Below, piece by piece: positions 13,760-27,879 of a DNA stretch of 64,000 nt. Below the pieces are notes generated by a model. It was not told where the DNA came from. It searched no databases and saw only the letters and a list, made by a program, of their open reading frames with translations. This DNA comes from Sorex araneus. Its lineage: Eukaryota; Chordata; Mammalia; Eulipotyphla; Soricidae. Made by a program: the position numbers and the translations under genes. Location of the stretch: contig NC_073305.1 of NCBI RefSeq assembly GCF_027595985.1, forward strand, positions 165,698,172 to 165,762,171. The letters are read 5' to 3'. Positions within the stretch are counted from its first letter, which is position 1, and every line of letters starts with the position of its first letter.

Positions 13760-14686
13760 CAAGTTATTTCTTAACTTTTTATTGACATTGGCAAATTAAA
13801 ATAGAATAAATTAACAAGTATTTTTTCAAAAAAATGTTTTGTACAAAAATACTGTCAAAATTTCCTAAAAAGCTTTCAACACAGTAGTATCTTTTCATGT
13901 ACTGAATATAACTATTAGCACAGTGTCAAAAATGTTGAAGACAGAAACAAAATAAAAATCTGTGAAATGTTTGCCACTGACGACATTCCACACCCTATTA
14001 TTGTCTGTACATATGGGGGAGGGGTATAGCCAACTTGAAAGTGAACAGTATGACTTTTCCTGATCCAGATAGGTTTGGCCCACATCGGTTTAATCTTCCA
14101 GTTTAGCATATTTTAAAAATTAGTCTGTACTCAATGCATAGTTTAAAAAATGAAGCGAGATGGCAGAGTTTGTGCAGTAATATCTGCCCTTCAAAGTTCA
14201 TGCAACCAACTAATGCAATTTTTCCTTTCACTCATAAATCTGAATGCAGTTCAGTCATTTGAAACCACCTACAAAATCCACAAGATTAAGCAGTTTGCCA
14301 AGATTAATATCTAACAGTTGAGCACTGGAGAAAGTGAGGAAATAAGGAGTAAAAACAAACAACAAAAAAGACCAAGTTAGCTAGATATTTTAACTACATA
14401 AGGGAGGTGAATGTCAAGGCTACAAAAACGAAACAAAAACAGAAAAAAAAAAGTGGCAGCAATTTTTTTTAAACCAATTTGTACAAGTTTATAGTTTACT
14501 TTGTTTCCAAGTTCTCAAACCTTTCAAGATCTGAAAAGTGAGATACTGTGTCTAAGGGAATGTTTTTTTTTTTTGTTGGTTTTTTTTTTTTAATTCACAC
14601 CGAAGAAGTTGAAGGGGGTGGGGGGTTGGGGGTGTTGATTTCTTTTTCTCCCCGTGGGGGTGGGGGGGAGGGGGGTTTCGATCGAG
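13760..14686 (-). other. CITED2 3'UTR (start approximate)
   Basis: This follows the CITED2 stop codon on the minus strand and runs about 0.93 kb to the polyadenylation signal at 13778-13783. Directly after the stop, the transcript is C-rich (14617-14680, G-rich on the plus strand) and then A-rich (14563-14592). I see a few ATTTA pentamers, near 13806 and 14236. C-rich and AU-rich elements are known classes of mRNA-stability determinants, and CITED2 mRNA is known to be short-lived. The cleavage position is inferred from the signal. Confidence 0.8.
13778..13783 (-). promoter_or_regulatory. Polyadenylation signal AATAAA of CITED2
   Basis: The plus strand reads TTTATT, so the transcript has AATAAA. 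It lies 0.9 kb past the stop codon, and cleavage is expected 10-30 nt further on, around 13755-13765. Confidence 0.8.
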
Positions 14687-16038
<1,352 letters not shown>

Positions 16039-16275
16039 CTTCCGTCTTGGCGATTGCTGCTCCGAAGACCGAGGGCGGGATCGTCGGCTCCAGGACCGGC
16101 TCAGCAGCACATCAGAGGGAGCCCGGAGCTGGCTTGCAGGGCGCTCACGGTCGCGAAGTCGGCGCCGAGATCTCTGCAGCAGCCGGCTGGGCAGAATCGG
16201 AGTCGTTTCCCTTTTATTTCCTCTCCGCTGCCCTCGCAACTCGGCAAGACCGCCCGGCAGCTGCCAACAATGAGC
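16039..16275 (-). other. CITED2 exon 1, 5'UTR (5' end approximate)
   Basis: The non-coding first exon ends ...GACGGAAG at 16039, immediately before the GTGAGC donor. The 5' end is inferred as about 30 nt downstream of a TATATTAA motif. An alternative is the AATAAAAG motif at 16211-16218, which would place the start near 16185. A minimal upstream open frame lies inside at 16101-16112. Confidence 0.6.
16101..16112 (-). CDS. Minimal upstream ORF in the CITED2 5'UTR
   Basis: On the minus strand the only ATG I find in exon 1 opens a frame of Met-Cys-Cys-stop (ATG at 16112-16110, TGA at 16103-16101). Its context is poor for initiation: T at +4 and a pyrimidine at -3. It ends about 70 nt before the exon junction, so reinitiation at the CITED2 start is plausible. 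Whether it is translated is unknown, and it depends on the transcription start lying upstream of 16112. Confidence 0.45.
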   Translation of the reverse strand: MCC

Positions 16276-16301
16276 TGTGTTTCTTAGGGCTTTGGCCACA
16301 G

Positions 16302-16310
16302 TTAATATAA
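16302..16310 (-). promoter_or_regulatory. TATA-like element of the CITED2 promoter
   Basis: The minus strand reads TTATATTAA, an AT-rich island in otherwise GC-rich promoter DNA. Its distance to the assumed start (about 30 nt) fits a TATA box. It is a candidate only. Confidence 0.5.
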
Positions 16311-16425
16311 GGGATTTCAGGAAGGCGGAGCGACAGCCTCCCGGGAGGGAGGGCCGAAAACCCGGTTTCCGGATCGCCGGGGCGCCGGGACCGGGACCCC
16401 CGGAGCCGCGTCCCCGCGGCCAGCG

Positions 16426-16434
16426 GCACGTGCG
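16426..16434. promoter_or_regulatory. E-box / hypoxia-response-like site upstream of CITED2
   Basis: GCACGTGCG contains the E-box CACGTG and the HIF core ACGTG. It lies about 120 bp upstream of the TATA-like element. CITED2 is a known hypoxia-induced gene, so a HIF site is expected somewhere near the promoter. Assignment to this site is inference. Confidence 0.4.
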
Positions 16435-16892
16435 CAGAGGCTGCGGGCCCAGGCGCCGCCCCGCTGCCCACCCCCAACCCCAACTGAGTTTCCTCTTCCC
16501 CACCCCCCCAACCCCGAAACCCCGGGCCAACGCAGCAGCTCCCTGGAGCGCCCCTCCCGGAGAGAAGCTTGAACAGAACTCACGGCCCCCCTCCGGCCCC
16601 CGCTCCGGCCAGATCCCCCAGTTCCCCCACCCGGCTCACCCCGCGATCAGGGCTCCTTCTACGGGGACGGAGAAGCGGCTCGGAGCCCGCCCCCACCTCA
16701 AGTGCGCTTCGGTTTCTCCGGCTTGTGCAAAAGCCTCCCCGGGCTGCAAAGCTGCCCGAGGAGGGTTTTAAATCGCCGGACAAATAAGCGCCCCCCCCCC
16801 CCCCGCTCCCCGAGCGCAATACGCAGGACTGTGTCTTTGTGTTTTTAGAGCGGCAGAAGGTTAGACCCGATGTAGAGAATGTGTGTCTTGAT

Positions 16893-16936
16893 GCACACTC
16901 ACACACTCACACACACACTCACACACACACACACAC
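16893..16936. repeat. (CA)n microsatellite in the CITED2 upstream region
   Basis: An impure run of CACACT and CA units within the CpG island, about 0.6 kb upstream of the assumed transcription start. It is preceded by a run of 14 C at 16791-16804. Both are likely to vary in length. Confidence 0.9.
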
Positions 16937-17092
16937 CCATACATATTTTCTCCTCCGCTCCTTTCAAGGACAGGAGCTGGGGGCGGGGAAGCGGCCGCGG
17001 CTGCAGGTGGACCGAGCGCGCTCGCGGACTGGGCCCGCCTCCGCTCCCGGGAATCCGGTCCGCGCTTTCGGGCCCGCTCGCCGCTCCCGGGG

Positions 17093-17100
17093 TACGTGTG
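17093..17100. promoter_or_regulatory. Second hypoxia-response-like site
   Basis: TACGTGTG on the plus strand carries the RCGTG core with the TACGTG form seen in the erythropoietin enhancer. It is about 0.8 kb upstream of the CITED2 start. A further CACGTG lies at 17659-17664. Function is not shown by sequence. Confidence 0.3.
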
Positions 17101-17319
17101 CTTCTGCTAAGTTTGCGTTTGCAGCTCTTGGTAGCTTTGGCATCCAAACCGAGGCGTCTCTGCTCTGTAAACAAACTCAGCGATCCTCGTCCCCAGATCC
17201 ACCTTTTTGCACATACACAGTTTCTTGCTTCTGCTGTTGCCCTTGATCCGGGAGGTGGGGGTGTGTGCAAACTTGCACAGCCTCCCTCCGGGCTCAGCCT
17301 GACGGTTTGGGGTTGATTT

Positions 17320-18838
17320 AGAAGCGAACGGGTTTGTAATTAAGAAATTCGAGGGCTAAGTACGGCTGCTGCTGCTGGAAAAGGAAAACAAATAGATAAC
17401 ATGGTAATCGCTTTGTAAATAAAGTCGTTCTGGAGGTGGGCACGTAGCTGCACGTCCCGTGTGGCACTGTGCGCGCACACAAGGCTAGAACTCTTCCTTT
17501 CCAGTGAAATTGTTCAGTGGGGCAATAGGGGATAATAATAACCTTGCTTCCCAGAACGCGGCACAGCTAGCCTGGTCGTCCATTTGGCTCATTGACTTGC
17601 AAATAAAACCCCTCACGCAGGTCTGGGCTACTGCCCAGTCGGAGCTCTTTTGCTTTCTCACGTGGGAAAGTCGAGTTGTTTCCCCAACACCAAGATGTGG
17701 CTGCTCCGAGCATTTATATTGCTCTTTATGTGGTAAAAGCGAGTCTGGCGCTTAGAATAAGGACTTGCGTTAAAAGAGTTTTTTCAGAACTTGATAGCCA
17801 GTGAAGACTTCCTGCTGCAAAGAGCAAGTTCCCCACCCCCCCTTTTTTTCCTCCTCTGCTACGCAAGAGACTTTTTTTTAGGCCGAATTTCTTGAGTACT
17901 GGAAATTTTGATACATTTCCCCTTTCAGGAATTCCCAAGAGACTCAGTTCTCCTGATTATTATATTTCTTCCTCAAATTGGATGTGTGTTGGCATATGTG
18001 CATGTGCATGTATGATGCATTAAAAGGAAACTTCCCTTTTCCAGGCTCACTAACATACATAACGAACTGTGCAATATTTTTTAAACCTCAAGAATGTTTG
18101 CTTTTTGGAGACTTGAGCACTTTGCATTGTTAGTCGCAACAATTTTTTTTTCCCTCTGGTGCCCTCACGGCACTTACCTGTAGGTCACGCACTAGTCGTC
18201 ACAGAATCAGAGGTTAAGGGACCTAAAGACACCGTCTCCTGTAAGAGAAAAAATAAAAGACTCTAAAGTAAGTTCAGGCTAGCTCAAAATTAGGAGATTA
18301 TTTACTATCCTTCCTTTACTGCAGTGTCTTGCAGCAGGAGTCAGTCCTGGAATGTCTAAATTCCTCTTGTAACCATTAAGGAAAGGTTTAGCTTCATCCT
18401 ACTCCACACACAGCTGGGAAATCCACGGGAAGGTCACCTTTCCATCCCCCACCCGTTAAGGGGAAGATATTTCATTCTGGGACTAGCTGATTAGAACATG
18501 GTATGCTTCACTCACTATTCATCCATTCATGAAAGGCTTTCCAAGAAGCAGACATTGCATAGGCACTTGGAACTGCAACCAAGACACGGAAGTGTTGGGC
18601 GAAAGAAGATAGACAACCCAAAGAACTCTGGAAGCACACAGAAGGAGCACTGGTCCTCAGAGTGTTGAGAGGCTTGTCAGAGGGGGTAGTGACTTAAGTT
18701 AACCTCATGGAAGTCACGGTTTGGCGACTCTGGAGAGGCAAGAGATGAAAGCCACGAGATTAAGAGATCAAGGGTCTTGCTCCTAGGAGTTGAGATATTT
18801 CAATTTTTCTGAGTTGTTCACTCTTACTACTTCTGTTT
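17320..18838. other. Repeat-poor upstream flank of CITED2
   Basis: No gene is recognised and no clear transposon. Positions 17340-17760 keep a complex, non-repetitive sequence next to the promoter and are a candidate for conserved proximal regulatory DNA. From about 18500 a fragment resembling a decayed L2/MIR core may be present. Confidence 0.5.
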
Positions 18839-18839
18839 C

Positions 18840-20389
18840 ATTTCATATTAAAGGTTTTAGCTGCAGAAATTAGGTCACACCAAGAAATAAAAGGAATCCA
18901 GATGGGAAAGAAGAACTAAGTCTATCATTATTTGCAGATGATATGATAATATATATACAGAAAGCCCTAAAGACGCCATTAAAAAACTATTAGAAACAAT
19001 GAATACAGTGAAGTTGCAGATTAAAAAAATCAATATCCAAAAATATGTTACATTCCTATATGCAGATAAGTGAGGAGGAAAAGAAACTAAACAAACAATT
19101 CCATTTATAATTACATCAAATTACATCAAAAAGTATTAAATACCTAGGAATCAATTTCACCTAGGAACAGATGAGATGAAAACTCTACATAACCAAAGCT
19201 ATAGGACAGACTTGAAAAAATAAAGAAGACAAAACAATATTAAAAAATATTCTATATTTATGGATTGAGAAAATAATTTGAGTCAAAATGACCTTCTTCA
19301 CAAAAGTGATACATGGATCGATACATTTAATTCCAGTGATTTTTTTTAAGAAAGTAGAGCTAAAAAAGTCTAAAATTAATATAAAACGACAAAAGACACC
19401 AAGAACTGAAAGCAGTCTTGAGAACATAGAAGAAGGAAAATAGAGGCATCATAATACCCAACTTCAAACTATACTACAAAGTGACCGTAATAAAAACAGT
19501 AAGGTATTGCACTAAAACAGGTCAAATCAAGTAAAATTGAGGCCCACAAATAAATACATTCATAATTGTCATTTAATCTGCTATGAATTACATTAATGGT
19601 AGGGTAAGGGCTTGGGAGGTAGGGAAGGGTTTGGGGTCACACCTGTCAATGCTCAATGAGCCATTATCACACAATGGAGAAAGGAAAATATCTTCAACAC
19701 TTGGTATTGGTAGAACTAGTCACATTTTCACAGGCAAAAGATACTCATGTACAAAAAATAAATAAAGATATAATAAAACTGGATCACTCTTCAACTATAC
19801 CCAAAAGTAAATTCAAAGACCTAGATGTGAGATATGAAGCCTTAAAAAATGAGGAAAACATTCATGTTATATTCCATGAAACTAGTATTAGAGATGTCTT
19901 TGGGAACTTGCTGCCAATAGAAAAAAATAAAAGCAAATATTAGTAATTTTGACTACATCAAGTTGAAAAACTTTTGAATGGTGAAAGAAAATATCAGTAG
20001 GGCTGAAAAGTATTCTACTGAATGAGATATTTTTTCACTGTAAATCTAATAAGTTCATGCAGCTCAAAAACAATAAAATCAAACAACTCAAAGTTTAAAA
20101 ATAATGAAGATCTAAGTCGACATTTCTCAAAAAATACATACAAATAACCAACAGGCATGGAAAAAAATGTGCACCATTAGTTTTTTATTGGATAAATGCA
20201 AATAAAACCTCAATGAGGTATTACACTTGTGAAAATGGTTAAAACAACTGAGCATAACAAGTGTGAGTAAGGATATAGAGGAAAAGGAGCTTTGTTACAT
20301 GGTTCGTGGAACTATAATTGGTGTAGTCATTTTGAAAGCCAGTAAGGAGCTTCCTCAAAGAATATAATAAAAAAATCACTGACATATGA
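18840..20389 (+). mobile_element. L1 LINE, ORF2 reverse-transcriptase region (left part of a split copy)
   Basis: The sequence runs through the L1 ORF2 reverse-transcriptase core: the catalytic F-A-D-D is encoded at 18931-18942, followed by downstream ORF2 sequence to about 20389. Frames are broken by many stops. A fragment of a SOR SINE (about 19629-19655, minus strand) is embedded. The element continues at 22129 after an RTE insertion. Confidence 0.85.
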
Positions 20390-20400
20390 TCTGGGTAGAT

Positions 20401-22117
20401 CACTTGTATTACTTGTCATCCCATTGCTCATTGATTTGCTCGAGTGGGCACCAGTAACGTCTCCATTCGTCCCTGTTGCATGCTAGTGTAGACCAACAGT
20501 GTCTGCTCGCTCCAGGAGGAACTCGAAGAGCATCAAACCATTCGTTCAGGGTCTTGATGAAGAAGTCTGACCATCTCATAGGTGGGCGGCCAGATGTTCT
20601 TTTGATGTCCCGTGGAATCCAGTCAGTAATGGCTCTAGTCCAGTGGTCGCCTCCAAATTGTGTCATGTTTCCGGCCCATCTGATTTTCGACGCTTTGTCA
20701 AATGAGGCAGTGTCCCTGATTCTTGATCGTTGATGGAGGTTGAAATTCTGGATTCCTTCTCTCACTTGAGTGAAACATGATACTCCAAGCATAGCTCTTT
20801 CAATTCCTCTTTGGGAGACCCAAATAGCGTTCTCATCCTGTTTGCATAGGGCCCAGGTCTCTGAGGCTTATGTTAGTGCACGAAGAACAGTGCAGTTGAA
20901 ATCATGTGCCCAGAGCTGGAGGTTCTTCGTCCTCTTAACTTCTTCAATGCTCTTGAAGACGTTCCACGCCACTCTCTTCCTCCTGCGCAGTTCTGGCGCC
21001 AAGTCATTCATCATGTTGAGTTCTTGACCCAGGTACATATAACTGTTGCATTCAGAGATGTTCCTTTTGTTGAGAGCAAATAGAATGTCAGGAACTAGTA
21101 CATTTCTCATGAACATTGTCTTCATGAGATTCAGTGGTAGTCCGGCCTTTCTACACTCATGGTCGAAGTTGGCCAGCATTTGTGCCATATGGCTAATACT
21201 TGGTGTTATTGGAATGATGTCATCATCGAAGTGAAGGTGGTGTAGTTGACAATCATCTATCTTCACTCCCGTTACTTCCCATTCCAGCCATCACATGACA
21301 TTCTCCAGGGTGGCACTGAAGAGTTACGGTGAAATGGTACCACCCTGCTGAACCCCCCTCTTTATGTCGATGATCACTTCCTTGTGGTTAGATCCTGGTG
21401 GTGAATCTGTAATACAGCTCGCAGAGGATATACTGAGTTTGAATGCCCTGTTTGGCTAGGTCTTCCATGACCACTTCAGTCTCATCAGAATTAAAGGCCG
21501 TCTATGAACATCAGACAGAGTGTTATCTTTAAGTCTTGAGAAACCTTAGTGAGGTCACCTTGTGGATATGGTCGGTCGTGCTGAATCCTTTTCAGAACCC
21601 AGCTTGCTCGAATGGTTGTCCTTTGTCTAGTGTTCTGCCAATCCTATTCAGGATGACTCGAGTGAACAACTTGTAGATGACAGACAACAGGCAGATTGGG
21701 CGATAGTTGCCAATGTCATGGATGTCTCCCTTCTTGTACAACAGAACGGTCCTGCTAGTTTTCCATTAAGACAAAACCTTGAATTCAGACAGGTAGTGTG
21801 TGAAGAGCCGAGCCAGTGTATTGACAAGTACTGGTGGCAGATTCTTCAGGTGTTCAGGTCTGACCTTGTCTGGACCGGGTGCTGTATGCTTCTTTACTGA
21901 CGAAATAGTGTGTCAGACTTCGGAAGGGAGAACACTGGGAATGACATATCCATCCTGTGGAATTTGGCATGTGGACAGGTAGATGTGACTATTGAAGAAA
22001 TCTGAGTAGAAGTCGTGGATAACCTTCTCCATTGCACTTTCGGAAGATGTAACAGATCCATTGGGACGTTGGAGGGTAGTCATCTTAGTTTTGTAGTTGG
22101 TGAAGGACAGGTGGGTG
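20401..22117 (-). mobile_element. RTE-type LINE, 5'-truncated, inserted into L1
   Basis: Reading the minus strand downward from 22117, one finds the linker before the reverse transcriptase; a Y-R-P-I-C-L-L block (near 21690) and an E-Q-A-G-F block (near 21600) typical of the RTE clade; the catalytic site as F-D-D-D (21219-21230) where F-A-D-D is usual; and then the C-terminal domain, open without stops from 20792 to 20409. That last part ends with W-R-R-Y-W-C-P-L-E-Q and then D-D-K, and continues into a short ACAAGT-type tail. Flanks TCTGGGTAGAT (20390-20400) and TCTGGATAGAT (22118-22128) look like an 11-bp target duplication with one change. Frameshifts make it inactive. Its last ~75 bp are shared by several non-autonomous families in the window. 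Confidence 0.88.
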
Positions 22118-22128
22118 TCTGGATAGAT

Positions 22129-23250
<1,122 letters not shown>

Positions 23251-23544
23251 TATTAGATTATTTTGATATTAAAAAATTGGATTTCCTTGAATATAACAAA
23301 AGGCTTGTGAAGGCCCATGACTCTGGAAGATGCTCAAATTTTGATTTTAGGGCAGCCAGGACAATACTGTTGATAATAGATGGAGAAAGTGAGACTGGAA
23401 ATGAGGAATCTAGTTAGGAAGCAGTGGGTGGCAGGGTTTCCAGGTTCAGGGGATTAGCCTGTGAACCTGGGTAAAGGAGTGATCTATGTGTGACCTTCAC
23501 TGTGTGAGCTGGTCTAATAGTGTCTTGGGTTTGCTTTACAAGGC

Positions 23545-23960
23545 TCTTGAGTAATCAGTCTCAATCAGAATATATTTATTGTCTCACAGTTCTGGAAACT
23601 AAAAGGCCAAGATCAAAGCGTTGGCAGGGTTGGTTCTGAGGACCCTACAGGGAAAGCTGTTCTTTCCCCCCCTCCTACATATAATGGTGTCCTTGCCCTC
23701 TTTAGTGTCCTTCTGCTTGTATGTGGGTCACTCCCAACCTTCAAATAGACTACATCCGCATGTAGCTTTTCTTCCACTGTATTCACGTCTCTGCATCCAT
23801 AATGTCCCCCAGTGTTCTAAGAAGTCCAGTCATATCAGATTATAGCCCAACTGATCACTTTATTGCAGCCTCTGTAATGACCCTACTTCCAGAGATCCTG
23901 TTTCCTATTTCAGTCTTGGGTATTGGGGGTTAGTATTCTAACATTCTTTTCTGACTCTTT
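23545..23960 (-). repeat. MLT1-type MaLR LTR relic
   Basis: The plus strand carries the complement of an MLT1-like LTR: 'atatttattgtctcacagttctgga', the 'ggccaagatcaaagcgt' segment, a middle with 'tcatatcagattatagccca', and the closing 'gggggttagtattctaacat'. It is an old, non-coding retroviral-type LTR without internal genes. Confidence 0.65.
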
Positions 23961-23961
23961 A

Positions 23962-24137
23962 AAATAGGGATAGGGTAAGGGTTTGGACCACACCAGGCAG
24001 TGTTCAAGGGTTATTTCTGGTTCTGTACTCAGTGGTGATCCCTCACGATGCTCAGAGAACCACCACTGGGGATTTGAACTGGGGTCCGTGGGAGGCAAGG
24101 CAAATTCCCAACCTCTGTACTGTCCCTTCATCCCCTA
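23962..24137 (-). repeat. SOR-type SINE, diverged
   Basis: A minus-strand copy. The 'tttggaccacaccaggcagtg' body start, 'tggtgatccctcacg' middle and 'tttgaactggggtccg' B-box complement are readable. It abuts the MaLR relic. Confidence 0.8.
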
Positions 24138-24831
24138 ATATCATCTTTTAGAAGAACACGAGACCCCATAACAATGGTGGGGAAACGGAATCACACAATT
24201 CCATTTCCATTATGGAAGGTTGGTTGATATTCTTAGAGACTCCAGACATCCTCTTATTTATTTATTTATTTTTTGCTCAGAAACCTCAGTGAGATTTTTC
24301 TTGACTCTCCTACTCAAATAGCAGTCTTTTTTTTTTTTTTCTGCTTTGTTGCTTTAGTTTTCTCTCTAATCCTTATCCCCACCTGACATTTGCATGTTAA
24401 ATCTTTCCTGTCTTCTCCCTAAAATAGTGGAGCCAAAAGTGCAAAACTTGGCTGAGATACCAACAACCCTCCCCCGTGAAGAACTTTAGAGCAGGGATGG
24501 TGTTCAGGGCAGGTTTTCTGGAGATGGCTGTTCCCAAGGACCAGGTGGTCCATGCTTCTTCCTGTGTCTGTTGTGGTCTGCTGCTCACTTGGTCGATACT
24601 GTCATCTTTCTGGGGAGAGAGCTGACCCAGGCACTGCTGGCCAGTGAGCTATGGAGGATGTCCACTGGTTCAAACTTTTGAAAGAAATGGAGCTTTTAGG
24701 GGTGAGCTTGGGATTCCGCTCAAACCTGAGCTGAAGGCTGGCTTCCAAACACACAGGAGAGAGCCCAACATCCTAGGGTGGGGGTGGGGGTCTGACACTG
24801 GGTTTTGTGCTTTATTTAAATGATCTCACCT
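24138..24831. other. Non-coding DNA, no gene seen
   Basis: I see only (ATTT)n and T-rich stretches (24255-24275, 24329-24342) and unique sequence. Confidence 0.5.
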
Positions 24832-24843
24832 ATTCCTCCCCCT

Positions 24844-25082
24844 GGGCAGGAATGACAGCACAGCGGGTAGGTCTTTCACGTGGCTGACCCCTGTTCGATT
24901 CCTCCGCCCCTCTCGGAGAGCCCGGCAAGCTACCGAGAGTATCGAGCCCTCTCGGCAGAGCCTGGCAAGCTACCGGTGGAGTATTGGATATGCCAAAAAC
25001 AGTAACAATAAGTCTCACAATGAGAGACGTTATTGGTGCCCACTCGAACAAATCGATGAGCAACGGGATGACAGTGACAGTG
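24844..25082 (+). repeat. tRNA-headed SINE with RTE-like tail, full length
   Basis: The head carries an A-box-like 'gacagcacagcgggtag' and a B box GTTCGATTCCT (24891-24901). The body repeats 'cctggcaagctacc' twice, and the end from about 25024 is the RTE LINE terminus with tail (GACAGT)n. A perfect 12-bp duplication ATTCCTCCCCCT (24832-24843 and 25083-25094) brackets it, so both ends of this family can be defined from this copy. Confidence 0.88.
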
Positions 25083-25129
25083 ATTCCTCCCCCTAACAAG
25101 TAAGGATTGCTTTCCTCCTTCAGAAAGGA

Positions 25130-25315
25130 GGGTTTGGAGGCTGGACAGATACTACAGTGGGGAAGGCACTTGCCTTGCATGTGGCCAGTCTGGATTCTAT
25201 ACCTGGCACTGTATATGGTCCCAGTGAGTAGTGATCCTGAGCACAGAGCCAGAAGTAAGCTTGAGCATAGGCAGATATGTATTCAAAATAGAAACAAAAA
25301 CCAAAAAAAAAAGAG
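25130..25315 (+). repeat. SOR-type SINE, diverged
   Basis: A plus-strand copy from 'ggaggctggacagatactac' to an (AAAC)/(A)n tail ending at about 25315. The B box is degraded to 'gattctatacc'. Confidence 0.8.
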
Positions 25316-26424
25316 GGTTTTGTGTCGTGGAGAGTTTTAAAAAAACAAATAACAAAGCCAAGCCTCTTTACCCCAAACACAGCTACCTCCTCGGAAGGAA
25401 GAGGGCAATGGGAGAGAAAGACGTAGAGAGAGACCTTGGTGAGGCCTTTTCTCCTCTTCCCCTTCTGCCAAGAATTTGAGTCTGGGTTTTGGCTGACTCA
25501 AAGAAACTTGGGTTCCACCATCTGTTCAGCCACCAGCCTGAGGATTCTCTATTTGAGCACTGAGTGTTGCCAACAGTTTCGATTTCTGCTTTTCTTTTAC
25601 TCTCAGTCTTCTTTCTTCATGAAGTCTGTATCAGAAAATTCTAATATTTGACTGTTCTGTGGAATAATCTGTTGAAAGATCCATAGTTGCCCAAACCCTG
25701 GATGGACTTTAGCATGGGAGTGATGACAAGTGGTACATAACAGAATGAAATCCCAAGATGCAAAATGATATTTTCTAAAAGCTGAAAAAAATGGCTTACA
25801 TATGTGTGCATGCCAGAATGATTTATACATATCAGCTTCAACTTCATAGATTTGGTTCTAAATAATAAATCACTTGAAAATAATTAATAAATTCATAATC
25901 ATTTTTCTTAATGTATTTTCTTGTTCCATTAAAATATAGCTATTGCTATGTATAATGACAGCGAAATTTTTTTTTATTAAAATGGAGTCTTTAAACTTGA
26001 TGACCTTGGTACTATCTTACCTGAGGAATTGGTTAAAAAAAAAAATCAAGATTTCTGGGCACCATTTCTGGAAGTCTTAATTTAGAAGTTTGAGAGTGGG
26101 GCCTGAGGATTTAGGTTTGTTTGTTTTTTTCTTTTTCAGATTTCCAGTGGTTTCTTACATTTAGTCTGATTTGCGAACCAACTGTCTTGTTCGTAGGTGG
26201 ATGACCCCTGGGGCTCTCCTAGGGCTCATGGAGCTAAGTTTATGCTCTTGAGTCCCACCCCCTTAGATTAGTGCCAGCTCCACTTCAGGAGTGCAGTTCT
26301 GACATCTGTACAGACTCAGCTAAGATGCTATCTCTTTCAAACCTTCCCAGATGCTCCAGATGGAAAGAATCCTGCCTCCATGGACGCTCCCAGGGCATTG
26401 TACTTAGATATTCCTTTTATTTAC
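25316..26424. other. Non-coding DNA, no gene seen
   Basis: Unique AT-rich sequence with short A- and T-runs. No exon or repeat is recognised. Confidence 0.5.
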
Positions 26425-26592
26425 TTATGGATTTGTGGGAAGGTCACACCTAAAGGGACTCAGAGATCAGAAACCTGGCTCTGTGCTCAGGGATCACTCC
26501 TGGAGGTACTTTGGGGAACCAGATGCCATGTTGAGAATCAAACTGAGGTCGGCTGTGTGTAAGGCAATTCCCCCTGTACCACATCTCCAGTT
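26425..26592 (-). repeat. SOR-type SINE, diverged
   Basis: A minus-strand copy with readable 'gggaaggtcacacct', 'ggatcactcctggaggta' and 'gagaatcaaactgaggtc' blocks. Confidence 0.8.
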
Positions 26593-26769
26593 CAGATCAT
26601 CCTTTGTGACTTGTTTGCATTTAAGGTGTGGAGACTTTTTTGTGATATCTTGGGGAGTACCTCAAGGAGTATTCAGGAGCTGTGCAGTACCATGCAGAGG
26701 GTCAAAGAGGTGTTGTTCTGCTCAGGTGGCCATCACAGTGTGCCAGTTCTTAACAGAACTGCTTCCATT
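26593..26769. other. Short unclassified segment between a SINE and L1
   Basis: The sequence is not recognisably L1 or SINE. It may be host DNA or a decayed L1 stretch. Confidence 0.3.
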
Positions 26770-27520
26770 TTCTCAACATTAAATGTGAGGCTAGTTCTAG
26801 ATTTGGGGTACGCATTCTTCATCAAGTTGAGGATGTTTCCCCTCAGTTTACTGGGAATTTTTGTGTATGGGTATCAGGCTTTATCAAATGACTTTTCTGC
26901 ATCTATGACTGTGATCATGTGATTTTTTTTCTTTTCTAGTGTGTTATCCTGTCTGCATGGCAGAGCCTGGCAAGCTACCATGGCATATTTGATATGCCCA
27001 AAACAGTAACAACAAGTCTCACAATGGAGATGTTACTGGTGCCCGCTCGGGAAAATTGATGAACAACGGGATGACAGTGCTACAGTGCTACAGTGTACTG
27101 ATATAATAAATTATAGTAATTGATTTTTAAATGTTAAACCAATCTTAATATATCTGGAATATAGTCATTATATACATATGTATGTATTTATGTATATATG
27201 TATATGATTTTAATTCTTATTAATTTACTGAGGCTTTTCATGAGGCATGTTGATCTGTAGTTTCCTTTTCTTCCAATGTCTTTGCCTGATTTTGGTTTTA
27301 ATGTATTGCTGACCTCATAGAATATACTGGAAAGTATTTCCTCTGCTTCTAGCTTCTGAGAGACATAATTGAGAATTGCTATAATTTCCTTCACGAGTAA
27401 GCACATCTGAGCCTGGTACTTTTGTTTAGAAAGCTTAATACGCATTGAGTCAATTCCCTTAATAAGCATAGATAAACTTATATCATCTAATTCTGTGTGA
27501 GTTCTGACACGTTGTATCTT
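26770..27520 (-). mobile_element. Old L1 ORF2 fragment, antisense, split by a SINE
   Basis: The plus strand is the complement of ORF2: 'atgacttttctgcatctatgac' near 26888 and 'ttgatctgtagtttcctttt' near 27250. 'gacctcatagaatatactggaaagt' near 27310 follows in the order expected of L1. The copy is interrupted at about 26950-27094 by a SINE. Confidence 0.8.
26952..27094 (+). repeat. RTE-tailed SINE, 5'-truncated
   Basis: Only the 3' half is present: 'gcagagcctggcaagctacc', the 'caatggagatgttactggtg' terminus, and a tail changed to (CTACAGTG)n. 'agtgtta' before and 'agtgta' after suggest a short target duplication within L1. Confidence 0.85.
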
Positions 27521-27524
27521 TTAC

Positions 27525-27830
27525 ATATCAGGTGGTTTGAACAATAGACATTTGTTATGTCATAATTATAGAGGTTAGAAATCCAGGATCTAGGTATCTG
27601 TAATATTTCTTTCTCCTGAGGTCTCTCTCCATGGCTTCAGATGGTCTTCTTCTTGCTGAGATCTCATCTCATCTTTTCTCTTTGCCAAAAGCTTACCCAT
27701 ATGGCCTCCTTTTCACATAATCACCCTTCAAAATATATTACCTCTAAATATGGTTACATCTTAATGACTAATACAGAGACATTTTCTTGGACTTTTAACC
27801 CAGCTTTTCCTAATGACAATATTTTGCAAA
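27525..27830 (-). repeat. MaLR-like LTR relic
   Basis: It shows the same motif order as the relic at 23545 but more decayed: 'cataattatagaggttagaaatcca', 'ctcctgaggtctctctccatggctt' and 'ccatatggcctccttttcac'. The assignment rests on this order only. Confidence 0.5.
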
Positions 27831-27879
27831 ACTTTTTTGTACATTTATTACAACTGATGAACCTACCTGGATACATCAT